10,989 bases of DNA from an uncultured Rhizobiaceae group bacterium (GTDB lineage: Bacteria > Pseudomonadota > Alphaproteobacteria > Rhizobiales > Rhizobiaceae), in assembly GCA_905479965.1 (NCBI GenBank), contig CAJQOR010000295.1, positions 1 through 10,989 on the forward strand. Direction: 5' to 3'. The notes under the pieces are model-generated. The model saw only the letters and a program-made list of their open reading frames with translations. It made no database searches and was not told the origin of the DNA. The position numbers were made by a program, and so were the translations under genes. Positions 1 to 6,439 of the stretch are shown here, piece after piece. Numbering within the stretch: position 1 is the first letter of the stretch; each line of letters begins with the position of its first letter.

Positions 1-857
1 GTTTCTTCTGCGTCATATCGAAGTGCAACTGCATAGTGGGTTGGGTTTGCCACGACCAAAGTCGCGCGTGGCACATCAGCCATCATGCGTTTTCGCGCGC
101 GGTCCCTTGCCAGTGATCTTTGGCGCGCTTTAACCATCGGATCACCATCCGATTGCTTCATTTCGTCTTTGATTTCCTGCTTTGTCATGCGCAGGTCTTC
201 ATACCAAAAGTGACGGGTCGCAAAAATATCAACAATCGCGAGAACCGCAGTTGATAATAATACAACGATGAAAATTGTGATCGTGTGATCTGAAATGATT
301 TGCGTAATTGCACCAGGATCGACGTACATAATCTGCAAAATATCCATAAAATCACTGCGCATGACCAATGCGATGATCAAAGAGATAACCATGACTTTTG
401 CCATGTTCTTTGCAAATTCAACCATACCCTTTTTGCCAAATATGCGGCCAAAACCGCCGGGGATAGATAATCTATTCCATTTGGGTTGAATGCGGTCGAG
501 CACTGGTCGAGGGATGTTCTGAAATATAGATGCGGCTAGACCAAACGTCATCAAAATTGCAAATGCCGGCAAGAGGATGATGCTTGCTTCCCAGAACAAG
601 TGCTTGAAAATCGCCAATGCGTCTTCACCAGTGATGATGCGCCAGTCTTCTGGCTTTTCAAAAATCCCCTTTAGTCCATAGGTCACGCGACCAACACTGG
701 AGGGGAGAAAAAACACGACGAACAGCAGTGCACCTAAAACAGATGCAAAAGCGGGAACTTCCCTTGCAAATGGGACGTTACCTTTGTCAAAAGCATCGCG
801 GATCTTTTTCTCGGTGGGGTCTTCGGTTTTGGAGTCTTTGTCTTCATCACCGGACAT
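1..857 (-). CDS. flhB: FlhB, flagellar type III export gate protein (C-terminus cut by window edge)
   Basis: FlhB is an inner-membrane part of the flagellar type III export apparatus. Its cytoplasmic domain cleaves itself and helps switch the substrate from rod/hook proteins to filament proteins. I translated the open reading frame by hand from the ATG at 857-855 and read it to the left edge (285 codons). The N-terminus has the family pattern EDPTEKKIRDAFDKGNVPFA (about residues 12-31). Hydrophobic segments follow near residues 35-55, 85-110, 145-165 and 185-205. A basic linker (KARQRSLARDRARKRMM) leads to the autocleavage motif N271-P272-T273-H274, encoded at 36-47, followed by YAVALRY. The family usually has about 350-380 residues, so roughly the last 70-90 lie outside the window. 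A 47-base gap separates it from fliG upstream, with AAGG a few bases before the start; it is probably the last gene seen of the motA-fliM-fliN-fliG-flhB unit. Confidence 0.96.
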   Translation of the reverse strand, partial: MSGDEDKDSKTEDPTEKKIRDAFDKGNVPFAREVPAFASVLGALLFVVFFLPSSVGRVTYGLKGIFEKPEDWRIITGEDALAIFKHLFWEASIILLPAFAILMTFGLAASIFQNIPRPVLDRIQPKWNRLSIPGGFGRIFGKKGMVEFAKNMAKVMVISLIIALVMRSDFMDILQIMYVDPGAITQIISDHTITIFIVVLLSTAVLAIVDIFATRHFWYEDLRMTKQEIKDEMKQSDGDPMVKARQRSLARDRARKRMMADVPRATLVVANPTHYAVALRYDAEE

Positions 858-904
858 GTGACCAACCTTATCGCATGATTACGAATCGTTAGATAACACT
901 AACA

Positions 905-1939
905 CTAGGCAGCTTGTTTGTCTTCCCGAAGTCTTAATTTGTCCTCACCAGCAAGACGAATGGCTTCTTGTGTAATCGAGCGGCGCGCAACAGCAACTTC
1001 TGCAGCTTTGCCCAAATCTCCATTACCAAGTTCTGATTCAATCATACGGCGTTGACGCGCGCCGATCGAAGATAGCACAGATTCCTGCATTTCAGGAGAT
1101 GTACCGCGTAGCGCCAGTGTGATAATATCGCCATTGATATCATTAAACAAAGTAACGCGTGACTGCTGAGACATCAGTAACAAATCATCAAACAAGAAAA
1201 TACGTGGTTTAACCTTGTTAGCGGTGTCAGCGCTGCGGCTTTCAAGAGCACCCAAGAGCGATTCAACAACAGGTTTATCAAGCTCATTCATGATATCTGC
1301 AACTTTGACCGAACCCGTTGCATTTTTCTCGGTATTGATTTCATCAACCAATTCGCGCACCTTGCCTTCAATAATTTCAGCAACACGTGGATTAATATCT
1401 TTCATGTTTACAGCGCGATGAACAATATCAACACGTTTGTCTTCCGGCATTTTCATCAAGGTTTTGCCCGCAAAAGAAGAGGGCAGCATGGATAAGATAT
1501 AGGCGGAAGTTTGTGGATGCTCGTTCTCTAAGAACCTATAAACCCGATCTGGATCAGCTTCATTTAATTCATCCCAAATCGTCTGGGTAATTGCCTGAAA
1601 TTCAGCCTGTCGACCCAGCAGACCATCAACTTCATCGGGTGTTAAACCTTCTTCAAGAATACTCTCCATCACTTTGGCATTGTCCATAAGGCCGGTGCCT
1701 TCACTGAACAGATCTTCAAACTCAGTGACGAGTTCCTCTAATTCTTGAGGCGGAATGGGGCGCAGTTTCTGTGCCTTATCTATAATAACTTGTAATTCGC
1801 TCTGCTCAAAAAATTTAAGCAATTTACCTGCGACCGGTTTTCCCATCGCTAAAAGCACAGCAGCGGCTTTCTCAGGGGGGGAGAGTTCTTTAGAGCTTCC
1901 CGTTTGAGCATCATGCTCAAAATCGTCATAAATATCCAC
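905..1939 (-). CDS. fliG: FliG, flagellar motor switch (C-ring) protein
   Basis: FliG is the rotor protein that contacts MotA to generate torque and links the MS ring (FliF) to FliM/FliN. The 344-residue product is close to the usual 330-350. The N-terminal domain has the family pattern SPPEKAAAVLLAMGKPVAGK (residues 20-39). The middle domain carries the EHPQ motif (140-143) followed by TSAYILSMLP, which forms the FliM-binding surface in known FliG proteins. The C-terminal domain has KPRIFLFDDLLLMSQQS (about 244-260) and the charged helix ARQRRMIESEL (294-304). There R295 and E303 sit where the torque residues R281 and D289 of E. coli would align, while S302 replaces the first Asp of that pair; this alignment was made by eye. 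The gene starts 5 bases after the fliN stop, so the two are surely co-transcribed. The first residues (MDIYDDFEHD) resemble those of the membrane ORF after fliI. Confidence 0.97.
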   Translation of the reverse strand: MDIYDDFEHDAQTGSSKELSPPEKAAAVLLAMGKPVAGKLLKFFEQSELQVIIDKAQKLRPIPPQELEELVTEFEDLFSEGTGLMDNAKVMESILEEGLTPDEVDGLLGRQAEFQAITQTIWDELNEADPDRVYRFLENEHPQTSAYILSMLPSSFAGKTLMKMPEDKRVDIVHRAVNMKDINPRVAEIIEGKVRELVDEINTEKNATGSVKVADIMNELDKPVVESLLGALESRSADTANKVKPRIFLFDDLLLMSQQSRVTLFNDINGDIITLALRGTSPEMQESVLSSIGARQRRMIESELGNGDLGKAAEVAVARRSITQEAIRLAGEDKLRLREDKQAA

Positions 1940-1944
1940 GATAC

Positions 1945-2673
1945 TTATCCTGTTGTTGCTTTAGTGCCGATGACCTCTATCATCTTAACACCAAAGCGGG
2001 TGTCGTCATTTTCTAATACTGTAATCTCGCCACGACCGATCAATTTACCATTGACCATGATCTCAACGGGTTCACCAATTTTGCGCTGAAGGCCAATTGT
2101 TGCACCTTCATTTAAATCCATTAGTTCAGAAACCTGCATCCGGCTTGTGCCTAAAACAACTTGTACATCGATAGGGATATCCATGACAAGATCAGCACGA
2201 GAATTGCTACCTGTTGCACCTGTGACCGACGAACCACTGCCGAAATCACTGACACCAGCATCGGCACTTTCCAGGCTTCCACCACCAAAACCAGCACTCC
2301 CGCCGAAATCTGAACCAAGAGCGTCTCCACCACCAAAGTCCGAACCTAAATCTCCACCTAGATCTCCACCTAGATCACCGCCAATGTCGCCGCCAAAATC
2401 AGAACCCAAATCTGGCGTAGCATTAAAGTCACCACCAAAATCTGCGCCCAAATCACCACCAAGGTCGCCGCCTACATCTAAATCACCACCGATGTCGTCG
2501 CCGAAATCTGAACCAATATCTAGGGCTCCGTCACCCGCTCCTGCGCTTGACAAATCCAAGCCCTCCGCGTCCTGTTGCAACACATCCCGAAGACCGTCGA
2601 TAGCGCCGTCCAGTTGTTCTGGATTATCAGCGTTCGCGATTGGTTCGTTTTCTGGTGCGTTTTCACTACTCAT
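1945..2673 (-). CDS. fliN: FliN, flagellar motor switch protein with long Gly/Asp-rich repeat region
   Basis: FliN forms the base of the cytoplasmic C-ring together with FliM and takes part in switching and in docking export substrates. The conserved SpoA/FliN domain lies at about residues 160-236 ([19 protein letters not shown], then [20 protein letters not shown] and [20 protein letters not shown]). At 242 residues the protein is much longer than the enteric form (about 137). The extra length is an acidic N-terminus (1-50) and a low-complexity region (about 52-133) built from [18 protein letters not shown] units. I take the ATG at 2673 because it is the first in frame and the acidic leader ([18 protein letters not shown]) looks structured. 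No good ribosome binding site is visible before it. The fliM stop is 86 bases upstream, the largest gap in this arm, so a separate promoter is possible. Family assignment is firm; the role of the repeat is unknown. Confidence 0.94.
   Translation of the reverse strand: MSSENAPENEPIANADNPEQLDGAIDGLRDVLQQDAEGLDLSSAGAGDGALDIGSDFGDDIGGDLDVGGDLGGDLGADFGGDFNATPDLGSDFGGDIGGDLGGDLGGDLGSDFGGGDALGSDFGGSAGFGGGSLESADAGVSDFGSGSSVTGATGSNSRADLVMDIPIDVQVVLGTSRMQVSELMDLNEGATIGLQRKIGEPVEIMVNGKLIGRGEITVLENDDTRFGVKMIEVIGTKATTG
2275..2520 (-). repeat. In-frame Gly-Asp/Leu/Phe repeat region within fliN
   Basis: Codons 52-133 of fliN encode a degenerate tandem array of short units such as [12 protein letters not shown] and GGDI. 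At the DNA level the clearest part is a 12-base unit repeated around 2350-2398 (TCTCCACCTAGA and close variants on the plus strand), each unit encoding GGDL or a variant. Wobble positions differ between units, so this is not a fresh perfect duplication. Arrays of this kind can change length by slippage in steps that keep the frame. The composition predicts a flexible, strongly acidic linker between the N-terminus and the SpoA domain. On the other strand the array yields a spurious Pro/Ser/Lys-rich open frame, which I do not call a gene. Confidence 0.85.
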
Positions 2674-2707
2674 AGCTAATTTATGTCAGTTGAAGCTTGT
2701 CGGGGCC

Positions 2708-2721
2708 TTTCCAAATGGAAA
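2708..2721. other. Short palindrome in the fliM-fliN spacer
   Basis: The 86-base spacer between fliM and fliN (2674-2759) contains TTTCCA and TGGAAA arms separated by two bases. Six-base arms can occur by chance. A T-rich run follows the fliM stop on the transcribed strand, but I see no stem in front of it, so I do not call a terminator. The same spacer holds a partial match (2693-2710) to the AAG-CCC-CAAG element found upstream of motA and flgB. The spacer may therefore carry a secondary promoter for fliN, but nothing here is decisive. Confidence 0.3.
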
Positions 2722-2759
2722 ATGTTGGCGCGTTATAAAGAAAAAAATTAAGGTTCCGG

Positions 2760-3800
2760 CTAGATGCCGTCTTTCCAATCTTCATCGCCAAATGGGCTTT
2801 CAACGCGTATCATGTATTTGTTACCGGATTTTCCGAGCGCACAATTATACAATTCACGGCCATTTGCCTGCAAAACAACGGTAGGTTCGCCCTCTTCACC
2901 AAACCGGAGAACATCTCCAACTTGTAAACGGCTAACCTCATCAAGTTTTAGTCGCTCCAAGCCAATATTGGCCTGTAGCATAATATCTGAGTTATAGACC
3001 TGCTTGGACAATCTCTCGGCCCATTCGGTTTTTTTCTCAGCTTTTCGGCGGCGGTTTGCAACCGCTTCTATGTCTGTTTTAATGATTTTAGATTGCGGAA
3101 CAACAACCGTTGCAGATGTTTCCAGTTGACCAAATTTTAGATCAAGTGAAAATGAAGCGGCATGATACTCTTGATAAGTTTCACCTTGTGCATCGGGCAA
3201 ATTTTGCGTCGGTTTATCGACGCTTTGCTCCAATGTCGGGTTACGAGTAATTGTTGCTTTCAAGGCTTCATTTAATGTTTCAAAAAACACCGCGGATAGA
3301 TCAATCTCAAGCGTTGATAACTTGCGAGATATAGGTTCTATATTGTCTGGATCATCTCCGCCAAGCATGCATTCTACAATGGCAATAATCAGATCATTAT
3401 TGCAATATAACGCAATATCGTCGGACCAAGTTTCAATCTTTGTTTCGCTGTAGCAAAAATCGCCTTCTATGGCTTTTAAAAGTTCAGTACGGGTACCTTG
3501 GGTCACATTTCCAGCGGTGGCTTCAATTGGTAAGCTATTTTTATCTTTAAATAAAACCATGAACACTTGGGCCAAGGATAATGCAATCTGCTGACATTTT
3601 TCCTCAATGAGCGCGGGGCTGCCAAGCTCACCGACCATTGATGAGAGCAATTTGGGGTCGAACTGGAATTGATCAGCCTCAATATCAACAGATGTATCTG
3701 TCTCTGTTGCTGTATCGCTGGTCACAGCGTCAGCGGATACACTATCATCCACGCCAGTTTCAGTTTCAGTTTCAGGTTCGGGTGTTTCGGTCTCAGCCAT
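2760..3800 (-). CDS. fliM: FliM, flagellar motor switch protein
   Basis: FliM is the C-ring protein that binds phosphorylated CheY in well-studied bacteria and links FliG to FliN. The 346-residue product has three parts. Residues 1-45 are a very acidic, Thr/Glu-rich leader (ETETPEPETETETG and similar). The CheC-like middle domain spans about 50-240, with MLGGDDPDNIEPISRKLSTLEID (145-167) matching the family's conserved Gly-rich turn and following helix. A SpoA domain lies at about 270-336 (SDIMLQANIGLERLKLDEV, LQVGDVLRF, GNKYMIRVESP). I do not see the LSQxEIDALL-type CheY-binding peptide that begins enteric FliM; the leader instead passes to FQFDPKLLSSMVGELG. Alphaproteobacterial FliM proteins diverge from enteric ones, so this may be ordinary for the group. 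The start is 7 bases after the motA stop. FliM is the best-supported call because fliN is a separate gene next door. Confidence 0.93.
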   Translation of the reverse strand: MAETETPEPETETETGVDDSVSADAVTSDTATETDTSVDIEADQFQFDPKLLSSMVGELGSPALIEEKCQQIALSLAQVFMVLFKDKNSLPIEATAGNVTQGTRTELLKAIEGDFCYSETKIETWSDDIALYCNNDLIIAIVECMLGGDDPDNIEPISRKLSTLEIDLSAVFFETLNEALKATITRNPTLEQSVDKPTQNLPDAQGETYQEYHAASFSLDLKFGQLETSATVVVPQSKIIKTDIEAVANRRRKAEKKTEWAERLSKQVYNSDIMLQANIGLERLKLDEVSRLQVGDVLRFGEEGEPTVVLQANGRELYNCALGKSGNKYMIRVESPFGDEDWKDGI

Positions 3801-3807
3801 GATTTAT

Positions 3808-4674
3808 CTAAGCGCCGCCGCCGCCAGGGTTCATCATTTCCTGCTCAACCGCATCAATAGATGGACGCTCGTAAGATGAGATAGTTTTACGACCATGTTC
3901 AAGTGCAACTTGTGGCACGGAACCATTCATATATGCCAGCAGGGTTTGTTTTACGACGATAAACAGACGAAGCTGTTTAGTGCGCACGATCTCAACTTGG
4001 TGATTAAGCGGTTGCATTACACAATATGACAAGAAAATACCAAGGAAAGTACCCACAAGCGCTGCCGCAATCAATCCACCCAATACATCCGGAGGCTCAT
4101 TAATTGCACCCATCGCTTTAATGATGCCCAAAACCGCAGCAACAATACCAATAGCTGGGAATGCATCACCGAGTGTGACGAGTGAGTGTTGAGAATGCAT
4201 TTTGTCGTGGCTCAATGTTTGAATTTCTTCATCCATCAGTGCCTCAATTTCGTGCGGTCTTGCATTTCCGATAATGATCAAACGAATATAATCGCAGATG
4301 AATGATGATAGCTCTTTATTGGCAAGCACTGTTGGCGCTGCGAGAAAAATCTCAGACTCTTCTGGATTATCAACATGCGCTTCAATCTCATTCCGAGATT
4401 TTGTACGGAGGTCGCGCATGAGTTGGTAAAGTAATCCTAGCGTATCAAGATAATGACGTTCCTTTGGAACATCATATTTGAAGGCCTCACCGATTGCTTT
4501 CCCTGCATCTTTAATGATTTTGGTTGGATTGGCCATGATAAAGCCACCAATCCCTGCGCCGCCGATGATGACCAGCTCGAATGGTTGGTTAAGCACCCCA
4601 AGTTTGCCGCCCATAGCCATATATCCGCCAAGAACACAGCCGATGGTAACAACGAATCCAATAATAATATTCAT
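3808..4674 (-). CDS. motA: MotA, flagellar stator proton-channel subunit
   Basis: MotA and MotB form the proton-driven stator that pushes on FliG. I start the gene at 4674 (288 residues), not at the longer in-frame ATG at 4746. [20 protein letters not shown] is the usual MotA beginning, GGAAG lies 6 bases before this ATG, and the proposed -10 element (4706-4711) falls inside the longer version. Membrane segments are at about 2-21, 34-48, 168-190 and 197-222. With this start, R90, E98, P173 and P222 fall at the same numbers as the functionally important residues of E. coli MotA. The intracellular loop has NPEESEIF and [10 protein letters not shown]; the C-terminal cytoplasmic part has [14 protein letters not shown]. 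The protein ends in MMNPGGGGA. No motB lies beside it; in rhizobia motB sits elsewhere in the cluster. It heads the leftward operon. Confidence 0.97.
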   Translation of the reverse strand: MNIIIGFVVTIGCVLGGYMAMGGKLGVLNQPFELVIIGGAGIGGFIMANPTKIIKDAGKAIGEAFKYDVPKERHYLDTLGLLYQLMRDLRTKSRNEIEAHVDNPEESEIFLAAPTVLANKELSSFICDYIRLIIIGNARPHEIEALMDEEIQTLSHDKMHSQHSLVTLGDAFPAIGIVAAVLGIIKAMGAINEPPDVLGGLIAAALVGTFLGIFLSYCVMQPLNHQVEIVRTKQLRLFIVVKQTLLAYMNGSVPQVALEHGRKTISSYERPSIDAVEQEMMNPGGGGA

Positions 4675-4680
4675 GCCAAG

Positions 4681-4685
4681 CTTCC
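4681..4685 (-). promoter_or_regulatory. Ribosome binding site deciding the motA start
   Basis: GGAAG on the minus strand lies 6 bases before the ATG at 4674. No comparable purine-rich site lies at a suitable distance before the ATG at 4746. This supports the shorter MotA. Confidence 0.6.
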
Positions 4686-4705
4686 AAGTAAAATTTGCTT
4701 CCCCA

Positions 4706-4736
4706 TGATTAGGAGCCTTTCCTTGTGTGGGGCTTA
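4706..4736 (-). promoter_or_regulatory. Candidate activator-dependent flagellar promoter for motA operon
   Basis: On the minus strand this 31-base element reads TAAGCCCCACACAAGG, then nine bases, then TAATCA. Upstream of flgB, TAAGTCCCACGCAAGA is followed by nine bases and TATCCT. Upstream of the DUF1217 gene a more diverged form is followed by nine bases and TAATTT. The shared parts are AAG half-sites 11 bases apart and a TA-starting hexamer at a fixed distance, which suits a -10 box with an activator site covering the -35 region. Transcription would begin near 4699, leaving a leader of about 25 bases before motA. The element is seen in the sequence; its function is inferred. Confidence 0.6.
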
Positions 4737-4766
4737 ATCCACCCAATTAAATGCCCGGGACAACCA

Positions 4767-4797
4767 ACAGTTTCGCGCAAGACTTTTCACCTAATTT
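4767..4797 (+). promoter_or_regulatory. Candidate activator-dependent flagellar promoter for the DUF1217 gene-flgF-fliI operon
   Basis: This is the most diverged copy of the 31-base element: ACAGTTTCGCGCAAGA, nine bases, then TAATTT. It keeps the CGCAAGA core shared with the flgB copy, an AG 11 bases upstream of the core AAG, and the same spacing to the -10-like hexamer. It points away from the motA copy, with 30 bases between the two. Transcription would start near 4804, which rules out the in-frame ATG at 4751 as the start of the DUF1217 gene and leaves a leader of about 60 bases. Confidence 0.55.
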
Positions 4798-4822
4798 AAA
4801 GAGAAGATGCGAAATGCGACGA

Positions 4823-4850
4823 CACCTGTTCATTGCCCATGTAACAGGTG
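4823..4850 (+). promoter_or_regulatory. Leader inverted repeat before the DUF1217 gene
   Basis: Perfect 8-base arms CACCTGTT (4823-4830) and AACAGGTG (4843-4850) flank a 12-base loop. The right arm ends three bases before the purine-rich ribosome binding site GAAGG (4854-4858) of the gene at 4865. It could be an RNA hairpin that affects translation or stability, or a dyad operator downstream of the start of transcription. There is no following T-run, so it does not look like an intrinsic terminator. Function is unknown. Confidence 0.5.
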
Positions 4851-4864
4851 AGAGAAGGGCCCAA

Positions 4865-5668
4865 ATGACAACTTTTTCTGATTATCGATTGATTGCTCGA
4901 GATATGCAAAGCTCATTGCAGCGTGTTGCGGAAGACAATGTAGTTTCTAGAGACACCGAATATTATCTTGAGAATATCAGCAAAGTCGACACGATTGAAG
5001 ACTTTCTAAAAGATGATCGATTGTTTAGCTATGCAATGAAAGCCCATGGTCTGGAAGAAATGAGCTATGCAAAAGGGCTCATGCGCAAAGTGCTCGAGGG
5101 CGGTACAGACGATGACGATGCGCTTGCAAATAAGTTTACCGATGCAAGATATAAGCAATTTGCCGAAGCATTTGATTTCAATACTCATGGTGACAATGCA
5201 ACGGTATTTACAGCAGCTCAGCAAGGAACTGTCGATAAATATCTGCAACAGACTTTGGAAGAAGAAGCTGGTGAAGACAATCAAGGCGTTCGCCTTGCGC
5301 TCTACTTTGAACGTAAAATGCCTGAGATTTTGGAAGAGCATACGTCAAACACAGCAATCGCGTTTTCAATATTGGGTGATAGCGCATTGGCTGATGTTGT
5401 GCGCACAGCGCTTAGTATTCCGTCAGAAACCGCGGTAGCTGACATTGACATCCAAGCCGAAAACATCATTGAAAAACTTGATTTTGATGAACTTCGAGAT
5501 CCTGAAGGAATGGAAAAATTTATGGAGCGATTTACCAATTTATGGGAAGTTGACAATCCATCAGGCGGGGCATTTTCGGCCGTAGACTTTCTGACGTCGG
5601 GCACCGGGGGCAGTATATCTGCTGATCTTTTATATTCACTCAATAATTTAAAATTGGGAGGCCGCTGA
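4865..5668 (+). CDS. DUF1217-family flagellar-cluster protein of unknown function
   Basis: The 267-residue product resembles the DUF1217 proteins that rhizobia encode next to flgF. The resemblance is recalled from conserved pieces such as GVRLALYFERKMPEI (141-155), ILGDSALADVVRTALSIP (169-186) and the C-terminal EKFMERF. It has no signal peptide and no membrane segment. It is acidic and predicted mostly helical, with a DDDD run near 82-85. I choose the ATG at 4865 over in-frame ATGs at 4751 and 4814: GAAGG lies 6 bases before it, MTTFSDYRLIARDMQ looks like a true N-terminus, and the proposed promoter ends at 4797. Its stop overlaps the flgF start by one base (TGATG), so it is translationally coupled to a rod gene. 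No biochemical role is established that I know of. Its position suggests a part in rod assembly, export or their control. Confidence 0.85.
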   Translation: MTTFSDYRLIARDMQSSLQRVAEDNVVSRDTEYYLENISKVDTIEDFLKDDRLFSYAMKAHGLEEMSYAKGLMRKVLEGGTDDDDALANKFTDARYKQFAEAFDFNTHGDNATVFTAAQQGTVDKYLQQTLEEEAGEDNQGVRLALYFERKMPEILEEHTSNTAIAFSILGDSALADVVRTALSIPSETAVADIDIQAENIIEKLDFDELRDPEGMEKFMERFTNLWEVDNPSGGAFSAVDFLTSGTGGSISADLLYSLNNLKLGGR

Positions 5669-6393
5669 TGCAAACAGCTCTTTATGTTTCCATTTCTTCG
5701 CAGCTGGCGCTTGAGCGAAGATTAGATACCATTGCTGGGAATATTGCCAATTCAAATACCACCGGATTTCGCGCCACTGAAATTAAATTCAGCGAAGTAT
5801 TAGATGGGAAAAGTCAGGTTAAAACATCCTATGTAAATCAAGGAAATGATTATCTAGCGACACATAGCGGCGAATTTAAACCGACAGATAATCCGTTTGA
5901 TTTTGCCGTAAAAGGTGATGGATGGTTAATGGTTGAAGGCCCTGCGGGCGAAATGCTCACGCGTGATGGTCGCTTTACCATGACGCAAGAAGGCGAGTTG
6001 CAAACCATCAATGGCTTTAAGGTTTTAGATGCAGGTGGCCAACCAATTCAGCTTGATCCTGAAGCTGGTATTCCTGTTGCTGCGCGCGATGGTGCACTGA
6101 TGCAAAATGGCATCGTCGTGGCAAACATTGGACTGTATACTGCTGACTTATCCGCAGGCTATCAGCGCGTCAATGAACTTGGCATTATTTCAAAAAATGC
6201 ACCTGAACCTGTGGCTGATCGACAAGATATTGGTATTCATCAAGGGTATTTGGAAGACTCTAACGTAAATGCAGTCACGGAAATGAGTCAACTTATTCAG
6301 GTATCTCGCGCGTTTGAAAACATCACAGCCTTGGTTCGCGATAGTGATAAAACGTACCGTGAAGCCATCCAGACACTTGGTGGCGGGCGATAA
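5668..6393 (+). CDS. flgF: FlgF, flagellar proximal rod protein
   Basis: FlgF is a component of the rod that carries torque through the periplasm. It is exported by the flagellar type III system, so it has no Sec signal. The N-terminus has the rod-family heptad region and LDTIAGNIANSNTTGFRATE (19-38). The C-terminus has the matching family end, QGYLEDSNVNAVTEMSQLIQ followed by VSRAFENI. In between is the FlgE/F/G-type domain (FDFAVKGDGWLMVEGPAGEM, LTRDGRFTMTQEGEL). At 241 residues it is close to the usual 240-250 and lacks the longer FlgG rod insertion, which helps tell it from FlgG at 9648. GGGAG lies 7 bases before the ATG, which overlaps the stop of the DUF1217 gene. Confidence 0.95.
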   Translation: MQTALYVSISSQLALERRLDTIAGNIANSNTTGFRATEIKFSEVLDGKSQVKTSYVNQGNDYLATHSGEFKPTDNPFDFAVKGDGWLMVEGPAGEMLTRDGRFTMTQEGELQTINGFKVLDAGGQPIQLDPEAGIPVAARDGALMQNGIVVANIGLYTADLSAGYQRVNELGIISKNAPEPVADRQDIGIHQGYLEDSNVNAVTEMSQLIQVSRAFENITALVRDSDKTYREAIQTLGGGR

Positions 6394-6439
6394 GATGATG
6401 TTCGTTCAAAGTCACAGTCTTACGAGTTGAGTATCAATT

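Noticed and set aside
2722..2759. T-rich run after the fliM stop as an intrinsic terminator
   Set aside because: No GC-rich stem precedes the T-run on the transcribed strand, and fliN and fliG downstream belong to the same functional unit.
2147..2884. Long plus-strand open frame rich in Pro, Ser and Lys opposite fliN and fliM
   Set aside because: It is the antisense reading of the Gly/Asp repeat codons of fliN. Stops are depleted because of the repeat, and no ribosome binding site or protein family supports it.
4675..4746. N-terminal extension of MotA from the ATG at 4746
   Set aside because: The extra 24 residues are not MotA-like, the better ribosome binding site and family start are at 4674, and the proposed promoter lies within the extension.
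4733..4750. TTAA-spacer-TTAA sequence as a CtrA box
   Set aside because: The spacing between the TTAA blocks is nine bases, not the seven of the CtrA consensus, and such AT-rich pairs are frequent in this sequence.
4751..4864. N-terminal extension of the DUF1217 protein from ATGs at 4751 or 4814
   Set aside because: The first lies upstream of the proposed promoter. The second has its only purine-rich site at the expected start of transcription. The added residues run through the inverted repeat and look unlike coding sequence.
5006..5341. Minus-strand open frame of 111 codons inside the DUF1217 gene
   Set aside because: It is a shadow of a well-supported coding region and encodes no recognisable protein.
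6394..6439. AAAGTCACAG before fliI as another copy of the promoter element
   Set aside because: It keeps only the first half-site, lacks the CAAG core, and the spacing to a TA-rich hexamer is off; chance is likely.
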